Counted from the first letter of the stretch, positions 50,719 through 62,368 are shown. The stretch is DNA of 64,000 nucleotides from Coriaria nepalensis (GCA_027186245.1 CP114499.1:4531001-4595000); one strand, 5' to 3'. Translations and numbers: made by a program. Notes: generated from the sequence alone by a model not told the origin.

Positions 50719-50865
50719 ATGGCAATGCCGTGGAGCTTGGCGCTTTGGATGGCGAAGATGGTCTGGATTGCTCTGAACGGATGGGTTTCTTCTTGTTTGA
50801 CCGTCGCCGATGAGCTCGCCGGTTCGCTCCGGACCGGTGATATTGGTGCTTTTCACGTTGGCTGA
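50719..50865 (+). CDS. Candidate 48-aa small membrane-type protein
   Basis: An ORF starting MAMPWSLALWMAKMVWIALN and ending FHVG before TGA. It is hydrophobic at the N-terminus with several Trp/Met and could form one membrane helix (about residues 5-28). A polar part follows (TVADELAGSLRTGDIG). It is more GC-rich than its surroundings and has a compact, ordered composition unlike random ORFs nearby. A frame extended upstream (50674) is in phase, but its N-terminus (MICKGFFEDQ) lies in leader-like sequence, so I prefer the internal Met. I recognise no domain. It is divergently placed to the condensin gene. The reading is plausible but unproven. Confidence 0.5.
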   Translation: MAMPWSLALWMAKMVWIALNGWVSSCLTVADELAGSLRTGDIGAFHVG

Positions 50866-52403
50866 TTTAGGGCTGCGCAGTTTCTATCGATCTACATTCT
50901 CTGGTTTGTTTTCTTCGGAAACCCTTTTGATTTGATTTATGAGTAATGATTTGCTACAGTTTGAATTATTCTTTAGAATTTGATCTGATTAATTTATAGG
51001 AGTTTTGTGTAGAATTAGTTTGATCTGTGTTTTGAAAAGCTATTTAGTATTTGGAATTTGTATATATGTAATTCATGTATTGTTATGTTTCAAGATCTTT
51101 GATGCTTAAAATGACTCGTTGTTTTCAGTTCTCACCTTGTTGTTTTCTGGGTAATATCATAAGGAAAGATGAAAAGCTTTCATCTTGACTCATTGAATCT
51201 TCCGAACAGTGGACAATGGAATTTGGGTAAAAGTCCCCAAATTTTATGGCCCTTCCCCAACATTTTTTTAACCTAAACATAATAAGATATAATAATCTGT
51301 TCTTAGTTCTTACTTAAATGTTGATTGATGGATTCACATGAAATCTATTTGAATAAATTTTCCTACCACCCTTTACTTGTTGGGTTTTAAAATGCTTACT
51401 TTGTGACACTGCATTTGATGAGTAACTAGGCTTCTATACTATTGCAAGTTATGATTCCGTTTTCAATTCATTGAAATGTAGATACATAAAAAGGAGAGAA
51501 CAAATATGTGATTTGCAGATTTGATCTACTTCTTCCTACAGTTCCGAAATTGTTAAATCCAGAGTTCGTCGGAATGGGCTCTGTGCTGTATACTGTGGTC
51601 TTGCTCGGGTGCAAATAGATCAGTGTGCTTTGGATAGTTGCAATCTAAGGATGTGTACAATCAGTTTTAACACTGAGTGTACTAAACGTGAAGGGCATAG
51701 TACTTGGACAAATCATGATCCATACTAGTTTGTTTTCTTTATAGAGATTCAGTTTTGAAGTTTCCGAATTCATGTGAAGACAGAAGAGTGTTTCTAAGTA
51801 TGTCTCAACTGAAAATGAGGTTGTATGACTTGTCATTTATGAGTGCTTTCTTAAGAACCGCCAGTTTGAAGTTGTTCGACTCAATTCGAGTATGGTCATG
51901 TTGTAGTCTTACCAGTTTGCGTAAGATTTTCTTCTGTACTGATTGATTAGAACACACTTGTTTTTTCTTTTCCTTTTTTTTTTTTTTTTTTTTTTTGGGG
52001 CACTGATTACAAACATAACCAAATCACCTTTGGGTAATATTTATCGAACATCTGTTTTAGACAAAAGTTTGATTTGGGGACATGAAATCCAGTTGAAGCC
52101 CAGAATTTGAGATGTAAGAGAAGAAATAACTAATTTTAATTAGTTAGTTAAATTATGAACAACTTGAAGCTAAAGGGGCTTGTTTTCACAATAAAACAAA
52201 TCGTTAAGGCTTAAAGAATGATTTCTGTACGCCTAACATGCTTCATACTTGTAACTGGTGATTGTCCAAGTGGTAGGGCCAGAATGGAACTACATTAATC
52301 ATTTCTGGTGTAGTAGCGCTAGGAAAAGAAAACCCAGTTGTACAAGATAGTTCCTGACTTTTCTAGGGAGCCAAACAGTGCTCCAACTGTAAAATAAGTA
52401 TAA
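50866..52403. other. 3' UTR / intergenic
   Basis: Probable 3' UTR of the small ORF, possibly spliced (polypyrimidine plus CTACAG near 51530-51541), then T-rich sequence with a long poly(T) at 51975-51997. No further coding signal was seen. Confidence 0.45.
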
Positions 52404-54298
52404 ATGTTTGTATATTTTTGGGGGGTACCAATCACTGCAAACCGTATTCCGAGTGTAGCCAGACTTCTTGCATTTTCCTTCACTCAAGAAAACAATATCA
52501 TCCACAAGCTATACCACTCTTTGAACCACCAGATTGCCGCGCCTATACTTTCAGTAAAGGAAAGGGATTATAGAGCCAATTCAGATGGTAAAATGGGCCA
52601 TGCACGTAAGGTGTTCGATGAACTGCCTGAGAGAGACGCGGTTTCCTGGACAACGTTGATCACAGGGTGTATCACGTGCAGGAAGATAGAGGAGGCTAGG
52701 AGGATGTTTGATAGAGTGGATGCTAAGAAAAATGTGGTTTCTTGGACAGCCTTAGTTAATGGGTGTATTAGAGTTAACCGGATTGAGGAGGGTAGAAGAC
52801 TGTTCGATGCAATGCCTGAAAAGAATGTGGTTTCTTGGAATACGATTATAGAAGGGTATGCTAAGAAGGGAAGGGTTGATATGGCTTTTGGCTTGTTTGA
52901 AAAAATGCCGGAGAGAAATGTGGTTTCATGGAATACTATTATAATGGCTATGGTGCAAGGTGGGAGAGTAGACGAGGCATGGAGGCTTTTTGATATAATG
53001 CCTGAGAGGGATGTAATTTCTTGGACAGCTATGGTGGCGGGTTTGTCAAAAAACAGAAGGATTGATGAAGCCCGTAAGGTTTTTCATAAAATGCCAGAGA
53101 GGAATGTGGTTTCTTGGAATGCTATGATGACGGGTTATGCACAGAATATGAGAGTGGATGAGGCTCTTGACTTGTTTGAGCTAATGCCGAAAAGAGATGT
53201 GCCTTCATGGAATACAATGATCACGGGTTTTATTCAAAACGGAGAATTTGTTTGATAAAAATGCCTGTAAAGAATGTTGTTTCTTGGACTGCTATGGTAT
53301 CAGGTCGTGCACAAGAAGGGCACAGTGAAGAAGCCTTGAAGATATTTATGGAAATGCTGTTAGCCAATAGCGTGAAACCAAATGAAGGGACTTTTGTTAG
53401 TGTTCTCGGTGCTTGTAGTAACTTGGTCTGTTTTAGAGAGGGGCAACAGATTCATCAGATGATAAGTAAAACGATATATCAAGACTCTGCATTTATAGTA
53501 TCGGGTTTAATAAACATGTATTCAAAATGTGGGGAACTGGGTATATCTAGGAAGATGTTTGACGATGGATTAACAAGCCACAAAGATTTGATCTCTTGGA
53601 AAGGAATGATTGCAGCTTATGCCCAGCATGGATGTGGGAATGAAGCAATTAGTATATTCAATGAAATGAAGGATTAGGATTCAAACCTAATGACGTAACT
53701 TATGTCAGATAACTTTCTCCTTATAGCCATGCCGGTTTAGTGGAGGAGGGGCTAAAATACTTTAATGAGCTAGTGAAAGATCCGTCTATAAAAGTAAGAG
53801 AAGATCATTATACATGTTTAATCGATCTATGTGGAAGGGCAGGAAGACTAAGTGAGGTTTATGGTCTTATAAAGAGGCTTGAAACTAAGCCGCCAGATTC
53901 TGTTTTGGGGGGCGCTTCTGGCTTCTGGCTTCTGGCTTCTGGCTTCTGGCTTCTGGCTGGATGTAGTGTACATGGTAATATGGGTATAGGGAAGTTAGCT
54001 GCAGAAAAAGTGTAAGAATCGGAACCAGAAAATTCTGGGACTTTTATGTTGTTGTCTAACATAGATGCTGCTACCGGGAAATGGAGAGAAGCAGCAGAAT
54101 GAGGTCGAAAATGAAGGATAAGGGATTGAAGAAGCAGCGGGGTTGTAGCTGGCTAGAGGTTGGGAATATGGTTCATGTTTTTGTAGTCGGCGCTAGTTCT
54201 CATCGTCAATGGGAACATATTTATTGCTTCATGATCTTCATGCAGATATGAAGAAGAGTGGACATGTAAGATGTGATGATTTAACAGTGGATATGTAA
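52404..54298 (+). pseudogene. PPR protein, At2g35030-like, with several disabling lesions
   Basis: A single-exon PLS-type pentatricopeptide gene. Tandem repeats carry the motifs ARKVFDELPERDAVSWTTLI, EARRMFDRV, NVVSWNTIIEGYAKKGRVD, ERDVISWTAMVAGLSKN and MPKRDVPSWNTMITGF. Later modules read VKNVVSWTAMVSG, SVLGACSNLVCFREGQQIHQM and YTCLIDLCGRAGRLSEV, then an E-type end near LHADMKKSGHVRCDD, stop at 54298. Such proteins bind organellar RNA and act in editing or stability. The first 283 codons are intact; the reading is then broken at about 53244-53262 (local loss plus shift, TGA at 53253-53255). Further breaks are a 1-nt shift producing TAG at 53675-53677, TAA at 53710-53712, a heptamer expansion (53915-53956) and several stops after 54013. 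Probably non-functional or producing only a truncated protein. Confidence 0.9.
53915..53956 (+). repeat. Six tandem CTTCTGG heptamers inside the PPR pseudogene
   Basis: Perfect (CTTCTGG)6 followed by CT, located where related proteins read a short Gly-Ala-Leu-Leu-Ala-Gly-Cys segment. It adds an ASGFWLL-type repeat to the predicted peptide. Confidence 0.95.
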
Positions 54299-56394
54299 GA
54301 AGGAAGAACACTTCTGACTAAAGTAAAGTTTCTGTGACCATGGTTCTTTCAAGTACAAATTTAACTTTTGTGTATTGTTGGAGACTTTGTTAAGCATTTT
54401 TAACTGATATAGGGATGTGTCGTCGTTAGCTGTTATGCATTTTGAAAGGGGCAAAATACAATGAAATGGATGAGACAACAACATCATCAACAGCTAACTT
54501 AGCCCCCACATTCCAATATCTGCCCATTTCAATCTGTCTTTCGTTTTACATATGAATGGGAAAATGTAGTCTTTTTTTTTTTCCAATTTTTAACTTGGAT
54601 TTCATCTATCTACTGGTTTTGGCAAATTCCACCAGTATTATAGCTATAAGTTTATACGGAGTAAATTGTATCTGCAATAAACCGTATTTATAATATTATC
54701 TACCAATATAATATATAGTTTTAAAAAATATAAAAATAACGTATACAATTGAATTATATCGATTCAATCTTTTATAAAATCCTTACTTATCACCATTTTC
54801 TATTTAAATAATAATAAATAAATAAATAAATAAAATTAATTATCCAAAAAGATATCTCTACTCATAAATTGATAACTGGATGGAAACTTTCATGTGCGCA
54901 TTCATATGGTCCATTTTTCTAGGTCCCCCTGTGAAATTGACATCTTAATTTTAACCATGTTCATCATATTTGAAATCTACCCCTCTAAGCTGTGTAATGG
55001 GTCCCACACCTTATCAAGTTAAGTTGATCATCGACTAACAATCAAGCACTTGCTATATACTATAGGATGGAACAGATTAGGAAATAAAGAATGATTTTAA
55101 TTCTTTATTTTTAAAAAATTTTGAATATTTTTAAATTTTGATAGATTTAAATTAAATATTAAAATATTATTCATTTTAATTTTATTTCCCACAAATAATC
55201 GAATCAAGAGTCCATATAATTCGTAGAGATGTTTTTGTTCTAAGATTTGATATAGGCATCTTCTTTTATGGGTACAAAGTTGATAAGAAAGATTTTAGCT
55301 TGAGGAAGCATAACGAGATGAAATGCAATGATTCAAGAAAGATTTCTCTTATAATTTGAGGGTTTATTGGATTTGGGTTTTGTTAAATTGGCTTAATTGC
55401 TTTCCTTCTTTCCCACATTTCCAATAACATAAGGACCAAAACGCACACAACCCCGTTGGTTAAATCCATGGGCCCACTTACCTTATGATGAATGGTTGGT
55501 ATGGCATACATATCAAATTGATGAGCACAATATTTGTTACTACTATTATTGCATTATGGTTTATGAAATCTCATTTCTTAACTCTTAAGGGGGGGAGCAA
55601 CATACGCAACCCCATTCATTGATTTAGTATATCCCCATTGGTCCACATAAATGAGAGTAGCTACATTATTATACCAAAAAAGAAAAATATAATCTTTCCA
55701 CGTCTAAGATTTTGTTATGGATTATTAAACGTTTAAAAAATTCAAAGCATATTTGATAAAATATGAATAATTTTTTATTCTTGTTAAAATTAAAAAATAT
55801 ATATTCTTATATTTTTATTTAAATAAATATTTTTAATAAAAATCAAAATAAATATTTTATTTATACACTTCTCTCTGAACCCTAATGGAGAGTGGCTGTC
55901 ATAATAATAAGTATACACTTATTATTATGGAATAGAGTTTGATCCATATGAATTCCTCTGTTTCTTTTTTAAAAAATAATAATTTATTTGAGAATGACAT
56001 TGATTGCTTGGGAAATAGAGAAGTTATCCAGATTTGGATCTACCTTGCCTTGCAAGTTACACTCAATCTTTACATGTTATAATTTATGAATTAGGAAATT
56101 GTCATGTTTTTTTTTGATACGTCGAGTGATCGTAGCCTATTTTGGTCGTGATAAAATCTGGACTGTTTATGAAATTTTGAGTTTTTTTTTTTTTTTTTTT
56201 TAAGAAATAATTACACTTTCAGGAAGAAAATGACTGGACATGTCAAAATTACCAAAACTTTTTATTACATTATTTGTATATATATCTCTCGAATCTAAGA
56301 CAACGAAATCATAAATGATTTCTCCATCATCTTCTCCACACAGCCATAGTCCACTAGCCAACCCCTCTTGAAAGCTGCTCCTCACCCAACACAC

Positions 56395-56431
<37 letters not shown>

Positions 56432-56594
56432 CCTTTTAGCCTTCTAAAGATTCCGAAGTTCCATCTTAGATTCCAAAGTTCCATCTTTTCTGATCTTTCA
56501 CCAAAAGAAGACTCGTAAAGAAGATACAGAACCATACAAGCAAAAAGGCTTCAAAAAGAGAGAAAGAGAGAAAGCCGGACCCTCTCTCTCTAAA
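54299..56594. other. Intergenic spacer and leader of the glutaredoxin-like gene
   Basis: AT-rich, no supported gene. A (CT)n tract of about 34 bases at 56397-56430 and a second CT run just before 56595 lie in the likely 5' UTR. Confidence 0.6.
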
Positions 56595-57827
56595 ATGGGG
56601 TGCTCCACGTCAAGACCCATTGCTCATTCCCTGAGAAAACCAGAACCTCACCACCATTACCACCATTCATTTGCCTCTCCTTCTACTTCTCCCTCCCCTT
56701 CCGCCTCAAATTCCTTCAACTACTCCCCATCCTCCCCTGTTCCTCGAGCTTTCTCTCTCCCGACCCCTCTCGTTCACCATCCAGCTCTCAGAAAAGGCGA
56801 CACCCACCACCTTGTCTCTCTCACCTCAACCACCTATGGCTCCCTCCTCCTTATCGACCGTCCGAAGCTCAAAACCCCCAATCTCAACGGCCAGCACCCT
56901 CCCGATCGAAAAACCCCTTCTCCTCCCCACCACAACCTCAAAATCTCTACAAACCCATCAGACCCAGAACTCACATTATCCCCTGACTCAGTCATCAACA
57001 CATGGGAACTAATGGACGGTCTAGATGACTTCGACTTCGACACTCCTAAACCCATTCCACCATCAATCCACGACCCTCCATTTCAGAATTTCCAGTTTCC
57101 AAACAAACCCACTTCCCCCCTGCAAAATGGGTCTCCCAAAAACCTCTTAAACCCGATAACGGAGGATTCTGTAAAATCTTCAAAGCCGCTATGGAAGCTT
57201 CTATCGGAAGAGTCCCTGCTTTCGAAACTGAACCAAGACGTAGATTCTTGTTATAGAAGAGCATTATCTTCTAGAAAGTTAACTCCTCAACCCACCAGCA
57301 AAACAGCAAGATCAGTGGGCTCAAGTCCTTTAAGCTCTTCCTTTTCAACCGACTGTGTCAAGCTACTGCCAGGAACAGAGGATAGGATTGTAATTTACTT
57401 CACTAGCTTGAGAGGGATCAGAAAAACGTATGAAGATTGCTGTTCAGCTAGAATGATTCTAAGAGGATTCAGGGTTGCATTAGACGAAAGAGACACATCC
57501 ATGGATTCATCATATAGAAATGAATTACAGTCTGCATTGGGGAAGAAAGCAGTGAGCTTGCCTCAAGTGTTTATAAGAGGAAAACATATAGGTGGGGCTG
57601 AAGATGTTAAGCAATTGAATGAACATGGTCAATTGGGAAAGCTTCTAGAAGGGTTCCCTGTAAGAGAATTCGGGTTTGTTTGTGATACTTGTGGAGATGC
57701 CCGATTTGTGCCTTGCCCCAACTGTAATGGGAGTAGAAAGGTATTTGAAGAAGAAGAAGGTGAGTCAAGAAGATGCCCTGATTGTAATGAGAATGGGTTG
57801 ATAAAATGTCCTGCTTGCTGCTTATGA
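56595..57827 (+). CDS. Glutaredoxin-like zinc-finger protein, At5g39865-type
   Basis: A single exon of 410 aa. The start MGCSTSRP is a strong N-myristoylation signal (Gly2) with Cys3 available for palmitoylation, suggesting membrane attachment. Residues about 15-250 are Ser/Pro-rich and low complexity. The glutaredoxin-like domain (about 257-355) begins DRIVIYFTSLRGIRKTYEDC and includes LPQVFIRGKHIGGAEDVKQLNE, the cis-Pro and GG of the fold. The usual CPYC/CGFS site is replaced by a Leu-Arg-Gly loop, so classical oxidoreductase chemistry is unlikely. The C-terminus has four CxxC motifs (CDTCG, CPNCNG, CPDCN, CPACC), a zinc-binding cluster like the DnaJ cysteine-rich region. The family is common in land plants; its function is poorly defined. 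All frames are intact. Confidence 0.95.
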   Translation: MGCSTSRPIAHSLRKPEPHHHYHHSFASPSTSPSPSASNSFNYSPSSPVPRAFSLPTPLVHHPALRKGDTHHLVSLTSTTYGSLLLIDRPKLKTPNLNGQHPPDRKTPSPPHHNLKISTNPSDPELTLSPDSVINTWELMDGLDDFDFDTPKPIPPSIHDPPFQNFQFPNKPTSPLQNGSPKNLLNPITEDSVKSSKPLWKLLSEESLLSKLNQDVDSCYRRALSSRKLTPQPTSKTARSVGSSPLSSSFSTDCVKLLPGTEDRIVIYFTSLRGIRKTYEDCCSARMILRGFRVALDERDTSMDSSYRNELQSALGKKAVSLPQVFIRGKHIGGAEDVKQLNEHGQLGKLLEGFPVREFGFVCDTCGDARFVPCPNCNGSRKVFEEEEGESRRCPDCNENGLIKCPACCL

Positions 57828-58183
57828 TGAGGTCAAGTAATCCATCTTTATTGATAATGGCAATTTTCGGTTGCTACAAGTATTGTTCTTGCAATTCATT
57901 CGTCGCAAAAATTGGTTAGGTTTTCTGTATCAAGGAATTGTTCTATTTGTCTATAAACATTGTTCTTATTATTATCAGTAGCAGCCAGTAGAGGCTTTTG
58001 GGTTTTGGTGTTCACTTGTCTCTCTGAGCAGTTGCTTAATAAGAAAGATGTTTGTCCAAATTCGACACATTCATGTAAAAAATCTCCAATCGAGGTAATG
58101 AATAAATTGTGTTGTCACAAAGTCTCTGTTTTTTGTTAGTAGGATACGTAGTAACTTATTAAAGGCTTGAGTCATGGACTTCT
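57828..58183. other. 3' UTR between convergent genes
   Basis: 3' flank of the glutaredoxin-like gene and of the methyltransferase pseudogene on the other strand. Nothing else was seen. Confidence 0.5.
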
Positions 58184-58565
58184 TTACACATTGCCTACTC
58201 TTCCAATCCTTCGATAAACAGGGTACTTAGCAACCTTTTGTCCACTTCCATCTTCATTCCAACAAGATTCGATTTCTCTGATCAAATCATCTCCCAGAAG
58301 CTCCAACCCCTTATCCTTCGCCTTCTGATAAGCTGACCACGACCTTATATATGTCAAATAATCGTCGAAACCAATCACCTTCTCTATCACAAACTCAAAC
58401 GGGACCGTATTATCCTCTCCTACCACCGGCTCAAACGGAAAATCAATAGTCTTAAACTTCTCATCGACCAACTGGCGTTGAGGATCCCAATAAGGCCCAA
58501 CATCAACGGTGTAGAATCAATCGAAAACTTTACCAAATTTGTCATTGACTATAGGGAGATCATAG

Positions 58566-60107
58566 TATTGGATTATTTTAATAATTAACGTGGGTTTTTA
58601 AATTATAAATAATTAAATTTGAGTTTTTATTTTAATTAAGTTAATTAAGTAATATATCTAATAAAATTTAAGAAAATATCTTATTAAATATGAGTTTTGT
58701 AATATGTAATACTTAATATAAAAAAATTTAATTATGCTTAGTGAGATTCTAATTAAGTTATTTATATAAAAAATATTATAAATTTTGGTCCCCAAGATTA
58801 ATCATTTTATTCCTTCCTTCTCAATTATGCATTTTTTAGAAAAACTCATTGAGAAAGAGAAATTAATTTATAGAAGATCTCATACCTATTTTCAACTGAC
58901 GTCATGAATTCAAATATACCGTTTATCATTCCATTGAGAAATCTTGATATTCTGTGTGAAATTTATAGGATTAATATGTTTATTTCAATTAATAGTATCA
59001 GAACTTACTTCGTATTAGACTATTCTAATTGATTATGATGATTATGATTAATAAATTTTTAAGTATTTATATTATTTTTATATATGATTATATATTTTTA
59101 TTAAATCCATATAATTTTAGAATTTAATTTAGAATTATATTTTAATTTATATTAATTTTGATCACATAATTAATTAAAAATTTTAATTTAAATCTATAAG
59201 TAATTAAATATATTAATCTTTATGTAAGTAATTGAATCCATTATTTCTTGCTTAAATATATATTTGTTAATGATTACAATATATTTTTGTTAATGATTTG
59301 TTAATGATTACAATATATTTTTGTTAATGATTTGCTAATGATTACAATATATATTTGTTTAATGATTATGAATTTTTTTTTTTTATGGATTGTTTTACCA
59401 TTGTATGCATAGCTTTACTTTTTTTATTATTAAATATGTATATATATAATTAATTTTGGATACATTTGATTTGAGATAAAAAGGAAAAAAAATCTCAATT
59501 TCAAATATTTTAAAAATATTTTTCGCATAAGGAATAAGTTGGGGAACCCATAGGCGCCACTATTCAATTAAAATAAATTTAAAATTTTAAGGTTTTAAAT
59601 TTTATTTTGCTTACTTTTGTTTTGAAATAAATTAATTAAAATAAAATATTATCAAAATAATATCTTTTGTGTATATCTATTTATTTTGAGATAATAAGAT
59701 GTATGTATTGATTATGCAATCAATAATCAATCCAAAGGAAATTTATTAATGTCCAAATAGTAAATGATATATGTGGTGTGTATTAAAGGGAAACAGACAA
59801 ATATTTTAAAGTTAAGTGTCGAAAGAAGTTCTAGTATCTTATAATTGATACATACTGATATATATAGTATATTCCCTATGGCTTCTTAGAATAGCTAATA
59901 ATATTCTATCACTTTTATAAATGACTATTCTTGTTTTGAGTATTTATACGTAATTCATGAGAAGTTATAGTACATAAACATTTTTAAGGTCTTCAAAGTC
60001 AAAGTTAAAAATCAATTATGCAAGAAGATTAAAGCTGTTAAATTTAACTGTGGTGGTGAATACTATGACATATACAATGGATTAGGTGAACAACGTCCAA
60101 AACTTTT
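58566..60107. other. AT-rich insertion-like block splitting methyltransferase copy A
   Basis: Extremely AT-rich DNA occupying the position where copy B has only a short coding stretch. Contains a ~35-bp tandem repeat (59262-59370). No termini or target duplication were recognised. Confidence 0.5.
59262..59370. repeat. ~35-bp tandem repeat, three copies
   Basis: Three units of T(T)GTTAATGATTACAATATAT with following TTTGTTAATGATT; the third is slightly diverged. Confidence 0.8.
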
Positions 60108-60579
60108 TTTCCAAATCTTAGAAGAATGCAGAATCATCCCACAATACACGGAAACCTTGAGCAATGGAGACTAAGTCAACGCTTCCTTTCGATGATACTT
60201 TCATTTCAATCTCTTGTAGGGACAGGATCGGTGAGGTTTGCTTGTAGCAAACATTAGGGAGTCTCGACACCATTTCTAGCTATTTTGTGCTTGTGTCTAT
60301 GGCTACTACATTCTTGTAGAACCCAGCTAACTAAAAAAAAATTAAATAAGATTGTATCAAATTATGTTTCAAAATTTAAATGGTTCGATAAACAAACTAA
60401 TCGAAAGAGAAAAGGCAAGAGAATAACTGACTGATTGTGCGGCTTGGCCACTTCCAGTGCCTACATCCAAAGCTAGTGTGAGAAGACCTCTTGGAATCAA
60501 TGAATTGGAAGAGTTCTAGCGGGTAACTTGGCCGACCCTCTGCATATTGCTTTGCCTACTTAATGAACAAATCTTCCAT

Positions 60580-61011
60580 CTCTTTTCTCTCTAATGTCTC
60601 TCTCTTCTAAGTTTACAAATGAGATATGTGGTGCACGAGGCGAATTAGGGTTCAAGGGGGATGTGGCTAGAATTGAAAATATGCGAGGAAAAGATAACAA
60701 AGCCAATTTTGCTTTTGTTGCTTCCGACCACTTCTTCACTTACTAAATACGTCGTGCATGATTCCTATCTATTAGATGCGTGAACGCCAATCATTTCATT
60801 ATTTTTCAGTCATTTGCATCTAAAGTTCCACATGTTCGAATAATCAAAGACTAAAATTTATTCTACATAATCATAACATGTTACTTGTGACCTTGTATCT
60901 AACACTTAATTGCATCAAAACCATAAGAAACGAGGGAAATGTTTTAGAAACACTTATAAAGGAGCAAAAAAACATGGAACAAGAGTTTGCAATACACGAC
61001 ATATTTTTGAC
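60580..61011. other. Short spacer between methyltransferase pseudogenes
   Basis: No convincing coding signal on either strand. Probably the former upstream region of copy A. Confidence 0.5.
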
Positions 61012-61889
61012 TTACATATTCCCAACTCTTCCGTTTCTAAGATGAAGAGGAAATTCGACAATCTTCTTCTCCTCACCATTTTCATTACAAGCACGCTTGA
61101 ACTCCATATCCAAATCATCTGTCATCAGCTCCACACCATTCTCCTTAGCACTCATAAGCCGACCATGACCTCATATACATTAAATAATCATCCAGACCCA
61201 TCACTTTTTCCGCTACAAATTTAAATGGTCCTGTGTTTTCCAACCCATCGGTGGCCTCGAATAGAAACTCGATGCGCTCAATACTCATCATTGATGATTT
61301 TTCTTACTTTTGGATCCCAAAATGGCATCGAATCAATAGTGTAAAAGGCAGGAAAATAGCCTCAATCGAGTCATTGACTGTTGGTTTAGTGTAGCACAGT
61401 GTGGCAATGACACCATTTGGTTTTTGAGGACCCATTTGACTTGTTGATAGAAATACGGAAGGTCAAATCAATGAAGGGCTTGAGTAATGGTGATCACGTC
61501 TACACTTGATTGTGCTGCTATTTTCGATCCGACATCAGATATAGTCATGTTTTTAGAGGTGAACTTGTAGGAAATGTTTGGAAGCTTTGGAGCTAGTTTT
61601 AATTGATTCAAGCTTTTATCTGTGGCTATGATTTTCTTATAAAATCTAACTAGTTGCAAAACAATAGATCTTCAAATTAGCAAGACTTATTCTAATAAAA
61701 GGAAATTAACCTGATTATAGTGGAAGAGAAAAAAAAGTTGATTTATTATAGAGACATCAACCTGGCCACTTCCGGTGCTAGCATCCCCAACAAGATCATG
61801 GAGTTGAGTCTTGGAGGTAATGAAGCCAAAGCGTTGTGTGGGTATGTCGACCAAATCTCGGCAGATGTGTTAACCGACATATCTCCCAT
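61012..61889 (-). pseudogene. SAM-dependent methyltransferase pseudogene, copy B
   Basis: Minus strand, same family as copy A. The N-terminal part (61889 down to about 61740) has only a rough N-terminus, then the frame-shifted FGFITSKTQLHDLVGDASTGSGQ (SAM motif with A for V in DVGTGSGQ). The second exon reads VRFYKKIIATDKSLNQLKLAPKLPNISYKFTS, SDVGSKIAAQSSVDVITITQALH, a TGA stop in place of Trp, and FDLPYFYQQVKWVLK. The third part reads FYTIDSMPFWDPK, a TGA stop with frameshifts, FVAEKVMGLDDYLMYMRSWSAY and LRNGRVGNM, ending TAA at 61012-61014. It is broken in several places. Adjacent same-strand position to copy A indicates a tandem duplication. Confidence 0.85.
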
Positions 61890-62368
61890 CTCTCTCTCTC
61901 TCTTTAACCTTTGATGTAAGAATAGTTATGTGTTCTTTTTTATTTTATATTGCTTGTCATATACTTTGTCTAAGCTTGTTTTTTAAACTATTGAGTAATT
62001 TTGGATGGAGCATTCTTTTTTAATCCTATTTATCAGTTTCACATTATTATATTATACATCACATAAATTTTGGATATAATTATGATAGATCCGTCTACCA
62101 TAAATATGGGTCACTTAAAAGTTTCTAAAATTTATGGGTGAAAAGGAGGGAGGCAGAATAATTATGACTCAAGATACTTTATAATCGAAAGAGGATACAT
62201 ATCAATGACTAAGAAAGTATCCTCAATCAGTTAGAGGATATATATTACTGAGAATATATCTCTTACATCAATTAATAAAGATGGTTTCTCCAACCAAAAG
62301 CATACAAGATTTTGTTAGGAATACATCTTATTGTCTTTTCTAATCTTCTATAAGATCAAAGTTCTTTA
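61890..62368. other. Intergenic, nothing recognised
   Basis: AT-rich spacer between methyltransferase copy B and the solo LTR; no coding or repeat boundary was seen except the LTR target site at 62364-62368. Confidence 0.5.

Larger units (their letters stand above)
58184..60579 (-). pseudogene. SAM-dependent methyltransferase pseudogene, copy A (split)
   Basis: Minus strand. Exon 1 (60579-60432) reads MEDLFIK, a TAG stop, AKQYAEGRPSYPLELFQFI, then a frameshift before the SAM-binding motif LDVGTGSGQAAQS. Exon 2 (from 60330 down to about 60110) reads LAGFYKNVVAIDTS, RLPNVCYKQTSPILSLQEIE and VSSKGSVDLVSIAQGF. The last part lies 1.5 kb away (about 58565-58184): YTVDVGPYWDPQRQLVDEKF, FEFVIEKVIGFDDYLTYIRSWSAY and RIGRVGNV, with a TGA stop before FYT. 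The domain order fits plant methyltransferases of the Methyltransf_11 type (At1g55450-like). The region with the catalytic-side helices after VSIAQ is missing, apparently displaced by AT-rich DNA. Substrate unknown. Confidence 0.85.

Noticed and set aside
56600..57012. Overlapping ORFs in two other frames of the glutaredoxin-like gene
   Set aside because: The Ser/Pro-rich N-terminal half has few stops in any frame; only the frame starting MGCSTS runs into the domain.
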